Below, piece by piece: positions 1 to 12,667 of a stretch of DNA of 64,000 bases. The position numbers were made by a program, and so were the translations under genes. This DNA is from Gari tellinella. Its lineage: Eukaryota > Mollusca > Bivalvia > Cardiida > Psammobiidae. The stretch covers positions 43,012,189 to 43,076,188 of the forward strand of contig OV277869.1 in NCBI GenBank assembly GCA_922989275.2, given 5' to 3'. A model generated the notes under the pieces. That model had not been told where the DNA came from. It did no database searches and saw only the letters and a list, made by a program, of their open reading frames with translations. The first letter of the stretch is position 1, and each line of letters starts with the position of its first letter.

Positions 1-139
1 TCCATAAGAAACCCTCTGATCAGGGTCTACACTGTTTGTCATTTTGACAGATTCAATGTGAAAATCAACCCTAAAAAGTCAGACTAGATTAAAATGAAAA
101 CTAGAATTGTCCATTGGATGTTTCAGGGAGGAAAGGGAT
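1..139. repeat. Family D right arm (partial)
   Basis: Starts inside a gatcagggtctacact hairpin arm and runs to the gtttcagggaggaaagg end. The left half lies outside the window. Confidence 0.6.
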
Positions 140-475
140 AAGGCACATTCTGCTAAAAAGTTACTTTCAACCTGCTTTAAGTGGTCACCTGTTTTCAAAA
201 ACCGACTATGGGGTAGAGGGTAAAGTAACTAATGGAAATGTTTCCTGTGTCCTTAGAGGTCGACATGAGTGCTTAGATTTATAAAGCAGGTTGAAAGTAA
301 AGCAAAAAGCTCATTAAAAAGCATTTTGCTTTATTTTCAACCTGCTTTTGCTAGGATAGAGGAAATATTCCCCATGGTACACATTCATGACCATATAAAT
401 TAGGACAATTTTGTTTAGCAAAATAATTTAAGATGTTAAAAGGTGTATCTATTAGGTAATGGGTTAACAGGTTGG
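140..475. repeat. Two decayed family-A MITEs
   Basis: Hairpin cores cacattctgct...caacctgctttaag near 140-180 and 280-350; right ends tatggggtagagggtaa and ggtaatgggttaac. Confidence 0.6.
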
Positions 476-1221
476 TTAACAGGTTAACAATCAGCATTTT
501 ATGGTAGACTGGTGATTGGACAAGGACGGAATGGCCTAGTGACCAGCGCTAGGGTAATATCAGCTCATATCACATGGCAGGGGACATTGTAACATAGTGC
601 CCTAAGGTTAGTCATATAATAATAATCCTAAAATACCAATAACACCTGTAAAACTCCTACCTCCATCAAAAGAAAACCTGATGGCTCGGTACATTCTGAC
701 CAGTGTTGTGTTATTTAATTGAATGAAATAGGTCAACCAATCTTCCATTAAAGTTTTGGCTGTAGATTTAAATGTCAAGCCTTTTACTATTCTCTTGTGT
801 CACTTTAGCATATATTGATGCTTTTTTAAAACAGTGTGGACTGTAGACCCCATTTCATTATGGTAAAACCTGTATTAAGCAACAATTATTGAAGGAAGAA
901 TGATGAAACGAGGCTGCTAAATGTGTGAAGAAATACAGAATGAAATCTAATTACTTTCTTCAGTGAAGGAAGAAGTTAGAGACGTATTTATGGGGTAAAG
1001 GGTTAAAGACTTCTCTTGATTGGTTTAGTTGAAACCTTTTCAATCATAAGAATGTCCAAGGTTTTGAACCATTTTTGACTGTAAACCTACATGAGATTGA
1101 TTGACACTTACAATCACAGGATCTGGATCAATTAGTCAGCATCTCATTCTGATCTAAATTCTCAATCATCAGTATACATGTACAGTCAAACCATTGAATA
1201 ATGATATATGGTGTATTTATA
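476..1221. other. AT-rich stretch, nothing recognised
   Basis: No open frame of note and no clear repeat, apart from two copies of aacaggttggttaacaggttaac-type sequence near 465-490. Confidence 0.4.
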
Positions 1222-1414
1222 CAGGGTTCTAGACAAGGGAGAGTTAACTGCACAAATCCAACATTTTCTCACTTGTTTTGATACTAAATCCTATGGCATT
1301 ACTACTCATTAGGATCGTCTTGAGGAGAAAATTTTAATGAGTAGGCATACCATAGGGTTTAATGCAAAAATAAAGTTTTTAGTTTTCGAAATACTCCCCT
1401 TATCTGGAGCCCTG
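1222..1414. repeat. Family C palindrome
   Basis: cagggttctagacaaggg ... cttatctggagccctg, with an internal hairpin around gaggatcgtcttgagg. Flanked by TTTATA on both sides. Confidence 0.7.
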
Positions 1415-1584
1415 TTTATAGAGATATAATTTTAAAGAGAGGTGACTGCTTAATACAGGACAAAATTAATACAGAGCATTCTGCATGAGGCTGATTAACT
1501 TTTATTATTTCTACAAATACATTGTATGTCATTCTTGAATGGTCTCTTAGTACAGGTTTGACTGTTTGCTATTAGTATAACTTG

Positions 1585-1777
1585 CAGGGCTCCAGATAAG
1601 GAGGGTATTTCAAAAACTAAAATCTTTATTTCTGCTTTAAACCCTATGGTGTTACTACTCATTAGAATCATCTCGAAGAGACGATTCTAATGAGTAGTAA
1701 CACCATAGGATTTTATGCTAAAATAAGTGAGAAAATGTTGGATTTGTGCAGTTTACTCCCTCTTATCTGGAGCCCTG
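1585..1777. repeat. Family C palindrome
   Basis: cagggctccagataagg ... cttatctggagccctg; central arms attagaatcatctcg / cgagacgattctaat form a near-perfect hairpin. Confidence 0.85.
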
Positions 1778-2138
1778 AGCATAAGAAAGGTTATCACATT
1801 AACCCTCATCATGTTGAATTATCATCAACGTCAAATATGTATATCCTGCGAAATTAAGTCAATATTATTTTTATTTTTTAGCTTTTCAAAACAATGAAAG
1901 ATGGAGGATGAGTGGCAAACTGTTTGGCTCCAGATCAGAGGCTGCAATAGTGATGTCTGATCTTGGTCCAAGCTATTTGCAAATATTAGCCAAGTCATGC
2001 ATAATGATATTATAATTTGGTTAATAACATCTTAATCAAAACTGCATAGTCATGTCAGCATTCGCTCGGGGTATCAAAGTCTCTGTCAAAACCTCAGCTC
2101 ATCAACAACTCATTAAAGACATACAGTAAAACTGTCCA

Positions 2139-2312
2139 GATCAGAGGGAGTAAACTTACAAATCCAACATCTTCTCTCTCATTTCAGCACCAAATCCTAT
2201 GGTGTTACTACTTATTAGAATCATCTCAAAGATCTCATTCTAATGAGTAGTATAACACCATATGGTTTAATGCAGAGATAAATATTTACGTTCCCTCTCC
2301 CTTTATCAGGAA
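2139..2312. repeat. Family C palindrome, degraded
   Basis: Internal caaatcctatggtgtta ... tagtataacaccatatgg arms; left end damaged, right end reads tttatcaggaagc. Confidence 0.6.
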
Positions 2313-2555
2313 GCTAATGTAGGCTGCTTTCTGCTTTACTTTCATCTTGCTTTAAGCTGCCACCTGTTTCTAAATCATCAATTAATATTATTTTAGTGGT
2401 CATAATATTTAATGTATTAAAATCTCTAATGACAGGTGGTTTCTGAATCCTGGACAAAACGAAGCAAAGCAGGAAGTTCTTCGAGTTGCTTCTCTGCATT
2501 ACTATTATTCTGTATTCAGCTGTTACCTGTCTTCAACACTATAAATATATCCTCT
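2313..2555. other. Decayed family-A core and unassigned sequence
   Basis: tttctgctttactttcatc...gctttaagctgccacctg near 2326-2372 is a family-A core arm. The rest has no recognisable signal. Confidence 0.4.
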
Positions 2556-2809
2556 TTAAACCATTTCCTCCCTGAAACCCGAAATGGACAATTCTACAGT
2601 TTTCAATTTAGTTTTGTCAATTTTTGACTCTTATTGGTTGATCTTTACAATTTATGTCAAAATAACAAACAGTGTAGACCCTGATCAGAGGGCTCCTTAA
2701 GAAACCCTCTGATCAGGGTCTACACTGTTTGCATCGGACAACTGTACTCCTCACAGATACAATGTTTGGAAATTACACATATATACGTGACTAGGGTTCA
2801 AAGAGTTAA
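2556..2809. repeat. Family D MITE, TTAA-flanked
   Basis: TTAA at both ends (2556, 2806). Central perfect hairpin aacagtgtagaccctga ... tcagggtctacactgtt around cttaag (about 2668-2735). Confidence 0.8.
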
Positions 2810-2904
2810 CCCATTTAAGCATATAGTGTCTATTAAATAGGATGTTGGCAAACAGCGTAGACCATGATTAATGATCTGCTGCATGGACAAATACTGTAGT
2901 GTCT

Positions 2905-3092
2905 TTAGATAAGTTGAACTTAGATATTTCGAACTCGTTTAAATCGAACATACTCGTATTTCATAGCTAAAACATGGCTTAGTCACTTTTTAACTTTGAA
3001 ATATGGATATGTTCGACTTAACCGAGCATGAAATAATGCAGTTCATGTGTCAAACTATCGGATATTTCGAGTTAAGCGAGTTCAACTGTATT
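2905..3092. repeat. Family F palindrome (CAGTCGAAC type), degraded
   Basis: agttgaacttagatattt ... cgagttcaactgta with inner arms atttcatagctaaaaca / ttttaactttgaaat. It lacks a clean left terminus. Confidence 0.65.
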
Positions 3093-3364
3093 ACTGATTT
3101 TTTGTGTATCTATAATGAAAATATAGCAAGCACATGGGGACGAGTAATCTCCAGGCATAAACTGGCTAAAAACAGTCTCTGACAGGCTTGACTGTATATT
3201 GTCATTAGATGACCAGTGTCACCATGGTTACCTGATGGTTTACACAGATAGTCAGTTTGACCCTGGCTATGACAGATGTGAAGAAGATAAATCAGAATTT
3301 GAATATCTCAGCACAAGAAGGGTACTCTGAGTAAGTTTGGCACAGTTTGAACCACAACCTCATC

Positions 3365-3620
3365 TTAATCCATTACCCATAAAGATGTCTTTTTACGTCT
3401 TTAATTTATTAATCCACTGAAGACAATATTTCCACATTATACAGTCATGATCGAATATGTAGCATAAGAAATAATATCCTATATTGTAGCAGATTGTAGC
3501 TTAAAGTAGGCTGAAAGTAAAGCAGAATGTGCCTTAAGGCACATTCTGCTTTACTTTTAACCTGCTTGAAGTGGTCACATATTTCTAAAACTATAAACAG
3601 GCTATGGGGTAATGGGTTAA
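3365..3620. repeat. Family A MITE (complete)
   Basis: TTAA 3365-3368 and 3617-3620; core gcagaatgtgccTTAAggcacattctgc. Shares its right TTAA with the next copy. Confidence 0.85.
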
Positions 3621-3761
3621 CCCATAGTCTGGCCCTAGTTCTGAAAATATGATATTATTACCATATAAAGCAGGTTGAAAGTAAAGCAGAATGTGCCATA
3701 AGGCACATTCTGCTTTACTATCAGCCTGCTTAAGCTTCCATCTACTAGGGTATAGAAAATA

Positions 3762-4865
3762 CCGTATAAGTGGTTTTTTACGCGAGACGCAAATTTAGCG
3801 ATTCTACCGAAAATGAATTTTTAGCGGATTCATTTTTCGCGTAAGCGTATTGCAAATCTATTTTTCGCGGATATGATATCAAAATCTATTTCATTTTACC
3901 GTTTTTGGTTGTGTCTTGTCAATAAATCCTCATAAGTAAATGGTGCATTCAAAACTAAGGGAAGTAACTATTTTTACATCATGACGGATATCTGTCCTCC
4001 CTTCATAAAGTATTTGGCACACTTGTTTACAATATGATCGGATACAATTTCCGTCTTTCCTCCGTAAATAAACGATTAAAGCGGCAGAAAGTCACCATTG
4101 GATCCAGATTAGATGCCGAGTAAATCGATGTCTCTCAAGGATCCAAACGTTTTCACACTAAGTTTACCCGTATATACGCGTAAACAATGGAGAAACGTCG
4201 CAGGCAGACAAGCGGTCAATTGCGAGTCAAACTGTAAAAGCGATTAACCCTTTGTCTGTCGATGGCGACTTGATTGGCATTTTAAAACAGTTTGAGTATA
4301 GAAAATACTTGAACGTGTATACATGTCTGGTCCCAATTACATGTATTGACGAGTTTTGTGGGTATTGGGTTCTTTTCACAAGTTTATCCCCAGTTCACAT
4401 CTGGATCCAAACTTCGATAATTGCATAAGTTATCACACATGAAAAGGTAACAGTACCCGTGGACACTCGATTAAGTACCAGAATATTCTGTTTTATACAG
4501 CCGTCTCTGTATTACGTTAACAAGCATGTCGTCCGGAATAAGGACACGGGAACGAAGAAATGGTGTTTCGTTTTATGAAATAAGCCATGCTATGTTTTTG
4601 TTTTGTTTTTCAATTCTAGTTGAGCACAGGCTAGAGTTGTGATTAATCCAGACCTAGACTATCAGGTAATGCACTGATACCAGTATTTAACATATAATGT
4701 AAATCATGAAGAGAAGTTTAGATGACAAACTGCCTCGAGCGGACTTTGCTGTCGAAAATGAATTATAGAAAGCTAGGAATATTTGGCGGATTATATTTAC
4801 GCGAGTTTGCTACACACGCGAAAATAGCGAAAATTTCCTTCTCGCGAAAAAAACCACTTATACGG
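3762..4865. mobile_element. 1.1-kb TIR element, TA target duplication
   Basis: Ends CCGTATAAGTGGTTTTT and AAAACCACTTATACGG, flanked by TA. Subterminal cgcgaa/ttcgcg tracts. No transposase frame. Tc1/mariner-like non-autonomous element by flank type. Confidence 0.75.
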
Positions 4866-4897
4866 TATTTCTACTGTTTCTATTCATGACTGTTTAA

Positions 4898-5557
4898 CAC
4901 CCCGGTTACACAGACGGTCGGGCTTAAATCGGTCTAATTATTTGCTGTTTTGATCGGTTGTCATAAGTGATTTAATTTCAGGCTTTCTGTGTAACCGGGT
5001 ATCGGTGATGAATAGCTGTTCAATCGGTCAAATGCCACCCAGCCTCCGATTGGCGACTCATGAAATCCAATGGGCCACTGATTAAAAGCGCCCAACAACC
5101 AATCAATAATCGATGAATACCGATAAAACTACGATGAACTGCTGGCGGCAACTGATTGATAACCAATTGATCACCGATTGAAATGCCATTAACAACCGAT
5201 GAAAACCGACGAGATCCCGCGTTTTAATTCTCATCTTTTTTCATCGGTGGTAAGTATCAGTTCATCGGTGCTTTATCGGTGGTTTATCGGTGACTCGTCG
5301 GTGATATCGGTTGTAGACAGGTTGTCAATCGTTTATTTGTAAAATATTTTCACCGATCGAGAATTTTAAACACGTTTAAAAATCCCAATCGGTGATTTTT
5401 CACCGACGAAACTCATCTTAACCTAATAGCTATTGATAGGTGGAAAACAGGTGGCCAATAGGTGATGTTGGTAGTAAATAGATTTTCATCGGTCCCCTCC
5501 CTAGTTTGGCGAAAAAAACAACCGATCTATCACCGATGGCTCTGTGTAACCGGGGTG
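4898..5557. mobile_element. 660-bp TIR element, TAA target duplication
   Basis: Ends CACCCCGGTTACACAGA and TCTGTGTAACCGGGGTG, with TAA immediately outside both (TWA flanks are typical of PIF/Harbinger). The interior is packed with ATCGGT/ACCGAT hexamers on both strands. No coding capacity. Confidence 0.85.
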
Positions 5558-5703
5558 TAAATTGAAAATAGTTTCTCCAGTTGATACTATATTTGAATAA
5601 TATTTCTTATGTTTTCATTTATGACTGTATAAATGGAAACTTCTTTCTTCAGTGGAGAAATAAATTAAAAGTGTATAAAAAGATGTATTTATGGAGAAAT
5701 GGA

Positions 5704-5917
5704 TTAACCCTTAGCCCGCCAAATAAATTGTTGTCTGCTATATTTCTCGTCTGCTTCAAGTTTCAAAGTGCTTCAAAGTTGCTCAAAATTGCTGAAAATG
5801 TTGTCCGAGTGTCAAACAGCTTGGATCCAGATGAGACGCCGAGTTACTCAGCGTCTCATCCGGATCCAAGCTGTTTGCATATGGAGCTATTGTCGTGACT
5901 GGCAGGCTAAGGGTTAA
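5704..5917. repeat. Family H MITE, TTAA-flanked
   Basis: TTAACCCTTAGCCCGCC ... GGCAGGCTAAGGGTTAA. Core hairpin cagcttggatccagatg / catccggatccaagctg. Confidence 0.85.
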
Positions 5918-5947
5918 GGCAAAGTGTAGCAAGTCTGAGAGTCTCTC

Positions 5948-6646
5948 ATTAACCCATTTATCTCTAAAACTTTCAATAGACCTTTCCAGTTTCTTTTTAT
6001 AATGACTCATCCATCTTTAACTTCAACCCATTACACCATAGATAGGACTTTTTATGCCCTTAATTTATCCTTCCATTGGAAGAAAACAGTTCCAAATTTT
6101 TTCTACATCCTAGCAGATGATAGCTTAAAGCAGGCTGAATGTAAAGCAAAATGAGCCTTAAGGCATGCTTTACTTTAAGCATGCTTTAAATGGTCACCTG
6201 TCTTCAAAATTAGATCAGGCTATGGGGTAAAGGGTTATGGGTTGATTATTAAAATATCTTTCAAAATGACTAGCGGTGCACTAGACCCCTGATCAGAGGG
6301 TTCCTCTATATAGGAGGGTCCGGGTCTACACTGTTTGCATTGGACAAGATACTGTACTCTTCATTAGTACACTGTTTGTAAATGCCAAGCATAACCCATT
6401 CACCCCACATCCTGTTTATAGTTTTAAAGAAAGATTATCACTTAATTAAAGCAGGTTGAAAGTAAAGCAGAATGCGCCAATAGGCGCATTCTGCTTTACT
6501 TTCAGCCTGCTTTAAGCTGTTATCTGCTAGAATATAGAAAATATTTCTTATGATTTTTATTTGTGACAGTATAAATTTGAACTATTTTCTTCAGTGGAGG
6601 AATAAATTAAAGGCGTAAAAAGGTGTATTTATGGGGAAATGGGTTA
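5948..6646. repeat. Family A, D, A cluster
   Basis: Decayed A (about 6020-6238), a D hairpin remnant (ccctgatcagaggg, 6285-6345) and a full A copy 6391-6646 with core gcagaatgcgcc...ggcgcattctgc. Confidence 0.7.
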
Positions 6647-6844
6647 AAGGGTCAAGACATTTATAACTCTTGTTTGGTGAACAGCAAGCATTGTTGTTAG
6701 GAGTGAATCATCATTAAGAGGACTGTTGTCAGGGAGGAAGAAAGCTGTATACAGTCAGAAAGAGACAGAAAAGGAGAAAGACAGGAACAGAGAATGCTGG
6801 ACTGGTAAAGGTTGAAACACTGCAAAATACTGATAGATATAATA

Positions 6845-6944
6845 TTAACCCAATACTCCATAGATAAATATTTAATTTATTCCTCCACTGCAGAAAATAG
6901 TTTATACAATCATGAAAAAAACCCACTATGCGGTAAAGGGTTAA
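6845..6944. repeat. Family A MITE lacking its core
   Basis: TTAA 6845-6848 and 6941-6944; both ends are present but the hairpin is deleted. Confidence 0.7.
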
Positions 6945-7832
6945 CCCATTACCCCCCAAGCCTGATTCTCGTTTTGAAAATAGGTGACCTCTTAAAGCAG
7001 GTTGAAAGTAAAGCAGAATGTGCCTTAAGGCGCATTCTGCTTTACTTTCAGCCTGCTTTAAGCTACCATCTAGTACAATATAGAAACAAGACTGCACGTT
7101 CAATAAACGCTTATGCCCCCGGTGGCATCCTTGACAATATATTCTGAATCTTTTCTAAGTCCAAATAAGGTCAAGGTCAAACTGAGCTTGGGTATTATTG
7201 GTGAGTTGGTAATGGTCCAAGGCAATAACTGTATAAGTATTGAAGCATTGTAGTAAACAGTGTTGATGCTAGACGAAACGGTAAAATCTAGTTAACCGAG
7301 AAAGAGCCCATTTAAAATATTCTAAGTTCAAATTAGGTCAAGGTCAAGGTCAAAATCAAAGTTTGGTGATATTGGTGGACAGGGAATGGTCCAAGGCAAC
7401 AACTTTATAAGTATCAAAGCATTGTTGTGAGTTGTGTTGATGCTAGACGAAACGGTAAAATCTAGTTAACCAAGAAATAGCCTATTTAAAATATTCTAAG
7501 TCCAAATTAGGTCAAGGTCAAAATCAAAGTTTGGTGATATTGGTGGATAGGGAATGGTCCAAATCAACAACTGTATAAGTATCCAAGCATTTGGGTAAGG
7601 GGTGTTGATGCTATACGAAACGGTAAAATCTACTTAACCTTGTTACGGATGCACGGACGGACGGACGGACTGACGGACAGGATGATTACTATATGCCTCC
7701 GCATCTATCGATGCCGGGGGCATAAAAATTTCTTATCATACATATTCAGAACTGTGTAAATTGGATCTATTTTTCTCAGTGGAGAAATAAATCAAAGGCG
7801 TAAAAAGGCGTATTTATGGGTTAATGGGTTAA
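6941..7832. repeat. Family A MITE with nested 7111-7726 element
   Basis: Shares TTAA 6941-6944 with the preceding copy and ends at TTAA 7829-7832. Confidence 0.75.
7111..7726. mobile_element. TTATGCCCCCGG-ended element with internal tandem repeats
   Basis: Ends ttatgcccccggtggcat and atgccgggggcataa. Interior holds about three units of roughly 170 bp (aggtcaaggtcaaa...ctagacgaaacggtaaaatct) and a ggacggacggacgg run. No ORF. Confidence 0.7.
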
Positions 7833-8420
7833 ATACATTAAAATCCGATAAGCAAAACTACTTACTGTATAAACCTCTGCATTTCCGGGATCCTACTGTT
7901 CAGGAGAAGATGACGGAAAAATAGCTCATTTCAAAACCTGTGATAAGAAAAGGATCATCATTATACAAAATTTCCATAAAATTCAATACAACTGCTACAA
8001 AATCACAATGGTAATCGAACTACTGATTTTCTAAAATTGTTGATAACTTGGTTTAACTTGAATATAGTGAATACCCAGGTTAGACAATTCCTGAAGGAGC
8101 TGTCTGATAAGGGACTTCTTTTTTTATAATTTATACATAGAATCTGCCTGCATGAGTATATTAGCCAATGTAATAGTTCCGATAACATATATTCATAGTT
8201 GGATGTGTTTTATAGGTGATATTCAGGATGAGAAGGATATTAGATATCATTACAAAAACTCAAATGTATCTTGTTTCAAAATTCTCAACCGATTCCTATA
8301 ATCACCTACATCTCAGTGAGATTATTCTGATGAAAAGTCACAACATGAAGAAGAAGTGTGTTGGAAATGTTCAGTTCAATAACTCTTATCTGAAGCTCTA
8401 ACAAGCAACATGTTTGTGAA
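7833..8420. other. Unassigned AT-rich stretch
   Basis: Short open frames only, without recognisable domains or splice context. Confidence 0.4.
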
Positions 8421-8429
8421 ACACAGATG

Positions 8430-10200
8430 TCCCCCAGCTAGCACCAGGTTCGGTCATGTTTATTTGCAAAAGTAGGTCAAAGGTCAATGTCACATGGTAA
8501 CAAAACATTGGTATGGTTGGAAAAGTCTGAACACAAGAAAGATACATAGCCTGGCGCAGGGTAGATTCGGACACCTCAAACGTTTATCCATGCATGTGCA
8601 CTTACACCATGCATGAATGTAACATTTCTTATTCCAAACCTCAAACACAACAAAAAGTCTTTAAAATAGTCAACAGAGAATCTGACAAATGAATTTTAAA
8701 AAATGTGTACATACCGTAAACAAACATGACCCTGATCAATTTGTATCACTGAAGCTTTCTGGTACATTCAGACAATCTGATTTATTGCGTAATAGAAAGG
8801 CTTGTGACATAACGTTTAAAACTTCAGTTCACTTTTGGGATACTATGAGCTATTTATTATTTAGACACGAAGATCAGAGAAAAAACATTTGTGGAAGTAA
8901 TTTTCTCAAGACAAACATGACTGTCAAGGTATGTAACTGTAATTTTGTATTGCAATATGATAATGGATGATCAATCAGTCAAATTCTATAAAACAGTCAA
9001 TAATCTTAGTTTTTTGTTCTTTAAAAGTTAAATGCTTTCTTTCCAAAGTTTTGACAGAATCCTGGCATGTTAAGGCAAGTGGATGTGTTCCATTTTGTGT
9101 AATTTGTAAAGTGTCCGTATCTACCGAGCTGTCTGAAACTACCAGAATCGACGATATCCAATATGGAAGCCCTATGCCTATTGGTTCAAATTTCATAAGC
9201 ATGAAAAGATTTTTGTAAAAGTAGGTCAGAGGTCAAGGTCACAAGAGCAAATCTTTTGGCATGGTCGGAAAGGTTTTGACAAAAGAAATTAGGAACATGC
9301 CAAGTATAAGAGGTCCATGTGTAATAGAGTAAGACTTTAAATGTTAAGGTTTTTGGTAAAGTTTGAATAAACAGGTTCAAGGTCAAGATCACAGGGTCAA
9401 AATCATTGGTATGGTTGAAAAGGTTGTAACACAAGAAAGATATATACCAAATATTGTAGCCCTTGGCTTATTGGTTCAAATGTTATAGGCATTTACAGAT
9501 TTTTACAAAAGAAGGTCAGGGTCAACGTCAAGGTTGGAAGGGCAAAAAATGTTTTGGCTTTGTTAGAAAGGACTTGACAAAAAGAAGGCACATGTCAAGT
9601 AAAATTTCAAATTCTCAAGTGCATTAGTGCAAGAGTTATAGATAAGGTTAAGGTTTTTTGGGAAAGTTTTATTTAATGGGTCGAAGGTCAAGTTCAAGGT
9701 CACATGGTAAAAAATGTTGGTATGGTTGAAAAGGTCTTTAATTACACTAGAAAAATACATACCGGGCATATATAGAAAGTCAAGGTCTGCTTGTTCAAAT
9801 ATAATAGGCATTTAAAGATTTTAACAAAAGTAGGTCAAAGGTCAAGGTCAATGTCAATTTAATGTTGGCATATCTGTAAAGGTCTCGACAAGAGGAAGGC
9901 ACATTATTGGCGCGCATGCCATTATCTTTGATATAAAAGGCCCATATATGCAATAGTGCAAGAGCAATAGCCAATGTTAAGGTTTTTTGTGAAAGCTTAA
10001 AAACAAAGAGGTTTAAGGTCAAGGTCACATGGAAAAATAAATAACAACATCGGTATGGTTGGAAAGTTCTTAATACCACAAAGATAACATCATATATGGA
10101 AGCCCTATGCCTATTGGTTCAAATGTTACAGGCATATAAAGATAGAAAAGTAAGTCAAAGGTCAAGGTCACAAGGGCAAATGTTTTGGCATGGTCAGAAA
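8430..10200. repeat. Degenerate tandem repeat of aggtcaaggtcaca units
   Basis: About seven to nine diverged units of 200-250 bp, each with gtaggtcaaaggtcaaggtcac, atggttggaaaggt and attggttcaaatgttataggcat. Resembles the interior of family-G-type elements but no termini are visible. Confidence 0.6.
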
Positions 10201-10210
10201 TGGTGTCTTT

Positions 10211-11360
10211 AAGTCAGCTCTCCAATAGTGCTACTTAAGCACCTCTTTCTCCCCTGTTGCGCATATGCCGCATACATGTGATATCTCCCGATATGGTCGT
10301 GAGCTCCCGAAATTAGACCTCTACTCATGATCTCCCGGTCGGGAGACGAAATCTCCCGATATTTCATGAAACCAGGTTCATTTTTTTCAATATGAACTTT
10401 TATATAATTTACCTCGTTCGCCGACTCTTAAAATCGGCCTCAGAGTTCTCTGGCTAATCCATACACACGCTTATCACCAAACGCTACTGATGCGTGTAAA
10501 CACGTTACGCAATCGTCGGTAGTTTGACATACATGCTTTTGATGTATTGTAGATCTAATTGGTTATCAAAAAAAGTGATTGACAGGTTCGCCCCGAATCG
10601 GAGACCTAGCAACGACAAATTTTAGAAGCGGTGATGCGAAGGATAAAGATCTATGTCGCCGATACGGGTCGGATTAAAATCAGATAATTCTCCGTAAGTT
10701 CTGGACATGCACACATTTTATATGAAAGCTGATCAGAATTTAACATTTATGAATTGAATTCCACCACATAATACTTTGAATATTCACGTAACAGAAAAAT
10801 ACTTCGAAAAATATACCGTTACAAAATGACGGGCGCCTTAATATTTGCTATGGGAATCACGCATATTTTGTTAGTCTAAAAAGTTTTCCCCAGCATCGTT
10901 TTCTAACAATCAATTAAAATTAAACATTGGACCTTAATTATTCTGTTTGTTTCATACGATTTGTACAAATGTATAATTATTAAGTTAGATTTTACAACCA
11001 ATTACGCTCGTAATATTGATTTGCAATCAGTTTTAGCGGTAGAAAATCTAGACGCGTTATTTCGTTGTTAAAACCACGCCCACTTTACGGCGCTAGTAAA
11101 TGTCGTCTGCAGACTTTGTCTGCAACAATTCTCTGAGTTAATCTTTGTGTATTTTCTTTCAGAAAATGTCAAACTTTTTGTATCTAGACAAGATGATGCG
11201 GCGTCTCATCTGGATCCATACTGTCTGCAAACTTTAATTATAATAACAGATTGTTAAGTTGCTAACTCTTTCTAGATCTACTCCAGAGATAGAAATCTAG
11301 ACCATTTGAACAGAGACAGCACTTGGTATACACTGTCTCTGATTTAAACTACTTCATTCA
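10211..11360. other. Unassigned; short family-E arm at 11190-11230
   Basis: Contains tctcccgatatgg/ctcccggtcgggagac palindromic bits near 10285-10360 and one arm gcggcgtctcatctggatc. No gene is supported. Confidence 0.4.
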
Positions 11361-11379
11361 TTCTCTCAAGAAAATAGAT

Positions 11380-11560
11380 ATAGTTCCAGTTTATCTTTAC
11401 TAGTCATGAACAATATAAGAACCATAAGAAATAGTTCTTATATCCTAGCATATGGTAGATCTAGCTTAAAGCAGGCTTAAGCTTTTACTGAAGCAGAATG
11501 CTCCTGAAGAGTATTCTGCTTTACTTTCAGCCTAGATGCTAGAATAATAGGCCCATGTCA
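11380..11560. repeat. Family A MITE, decayed
   Basis: gcttaaagcaggctt ... gagtattctgctttactttcagcct; termini lost. Confidence 0.55.
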
Positions 11561-11874
11561 GTATTAGAAAAACTATATCTCTGGGTGAAAATTGTCTCTG
11601 TCTTAGTGGTCTATAGACTTATCTATTCACTGATTTTAAAAAAAATAAGCAATTAGTGATTAACTTATGAAAACAGATAAATGTGTTAGATTTTCATCGC
11701 CTGCGATTAGTTTTGTCGCGAAAAAAGTGTCGCGAAAAAAGCTCCCTATTTGGAACCCCAATCTCCCTATTAAAATTTCCAGATCTCCCTATTTGGGTCC
11801 AAGAAAATATCACATGTATGATATGCCGTAAATGGCCCTGTATTGTATTTATTCATTCAGAAAATGAAAGCCAT

Positions 11875-12166
11875 GGGCGTGTTTGATTATCAGTCCGGAA
11901 TTGACGGGATTGACGGAATCGAAATCGAATGGTCCGGAATTCAATTCCAGAACTGTTTTATCAGTTCTGTTCAAGGAGGTGGTGTGAGCAGAATTGTGAT
12001 GTTTCATCATGGTTCCCGGCACAATTCCCAAAGCTTCGATAGCAAATTTATACTAAGCAGGGAACCAGACTACCATATGTGCAAGGGTTCAATTCCGTTT
12101 TTATTCGATTTACTAATTCCATGGAATCGTTCCAAACAGTTCTGGAACTGATAATCGAACACGCCC
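11875..12166. mobile_element. 292-bp TIR element with CAT flanks
   Basis: Ends GGGCGTGTTTGATTATCAGT and ACTGATAATCGAACACGCCC, CAT directly outside both. The open frame across it is non-coding palindrome sequence. Confidence 0.8.
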
Positions 12167-12169
12167 CAT

Positions 12170-12660
12170 ATGTCCAGCATCATAAAAAATGATCCCAAGG
12201 GAGATAACCTCTACTTGCACAAAACCAGACTGAATACAGCATTTACTTCCCTTATCTAGAGTTAAAATTCAGGATGTTCTTAGTTTGACATTGAACTATG
12301 TCTACATACTTTATATTTCTGACCACAACACGCCAGTCCAAAAAGTCAAGTACCTGTGGTCTAGATCTACGAAATTGGCTACTTATTTCTTGGTTTCAGT
12401 GGAAGGGGATAAAGAAAGCATTTTGAATGATTTTCACAAGCAAAATTGATACCTACCACGTTTAAAAACATACTTGGTGTGATTCTTTGTTGTGAGCAGG
12501 ACAACGAGGTTGTGACACAGATAAAATAGTTAAATATGAAAGTAAGAATTTGGCATGCACCGGCCACTGGGCGTGACTCGCGCGCTGTTGCATATATTAC
12601 GAAAGTGTAATACTCACAGCCACCGTGAAAATATTGCGCAATCGTGCCTTCGGTTCACCT
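12170..12660. other. YAE1 upstream region
   Basis: No repeat recognised. CpG-containing stretch 12570-12660 immediately before the start codon; promoter location inferred only. Confidence 0.35.
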
Positions 12661-12667
12661 GTGCAAA

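Larger units (their letters stand above)
3617..5707. repeat. Family A MITE split by two nested transposons
   Basis: Left half 3617-3761, right part 5558-5707. Interrupted by the TA-flanked element 3762-4865 and the TAA-flanked element 4898-5557. Confidence 0.75.

Noticed and set aside
6729..7147. Opposite-strand open frames of 111-124 codons
   Set aside because: They run through family-A hairpin arms; the peptides are translations of the inverted repeat.
8689..8970. 93-codon open frame with some Cys/His
   Set aside because: No recognisable motif and no partner exons; lies beside degenerate tandem repeats.
11843..12151. 102-codon open frame
   Set aside because: It coincides with the 292-bp TIR element 11875-12166 and reads through its inverted ends.
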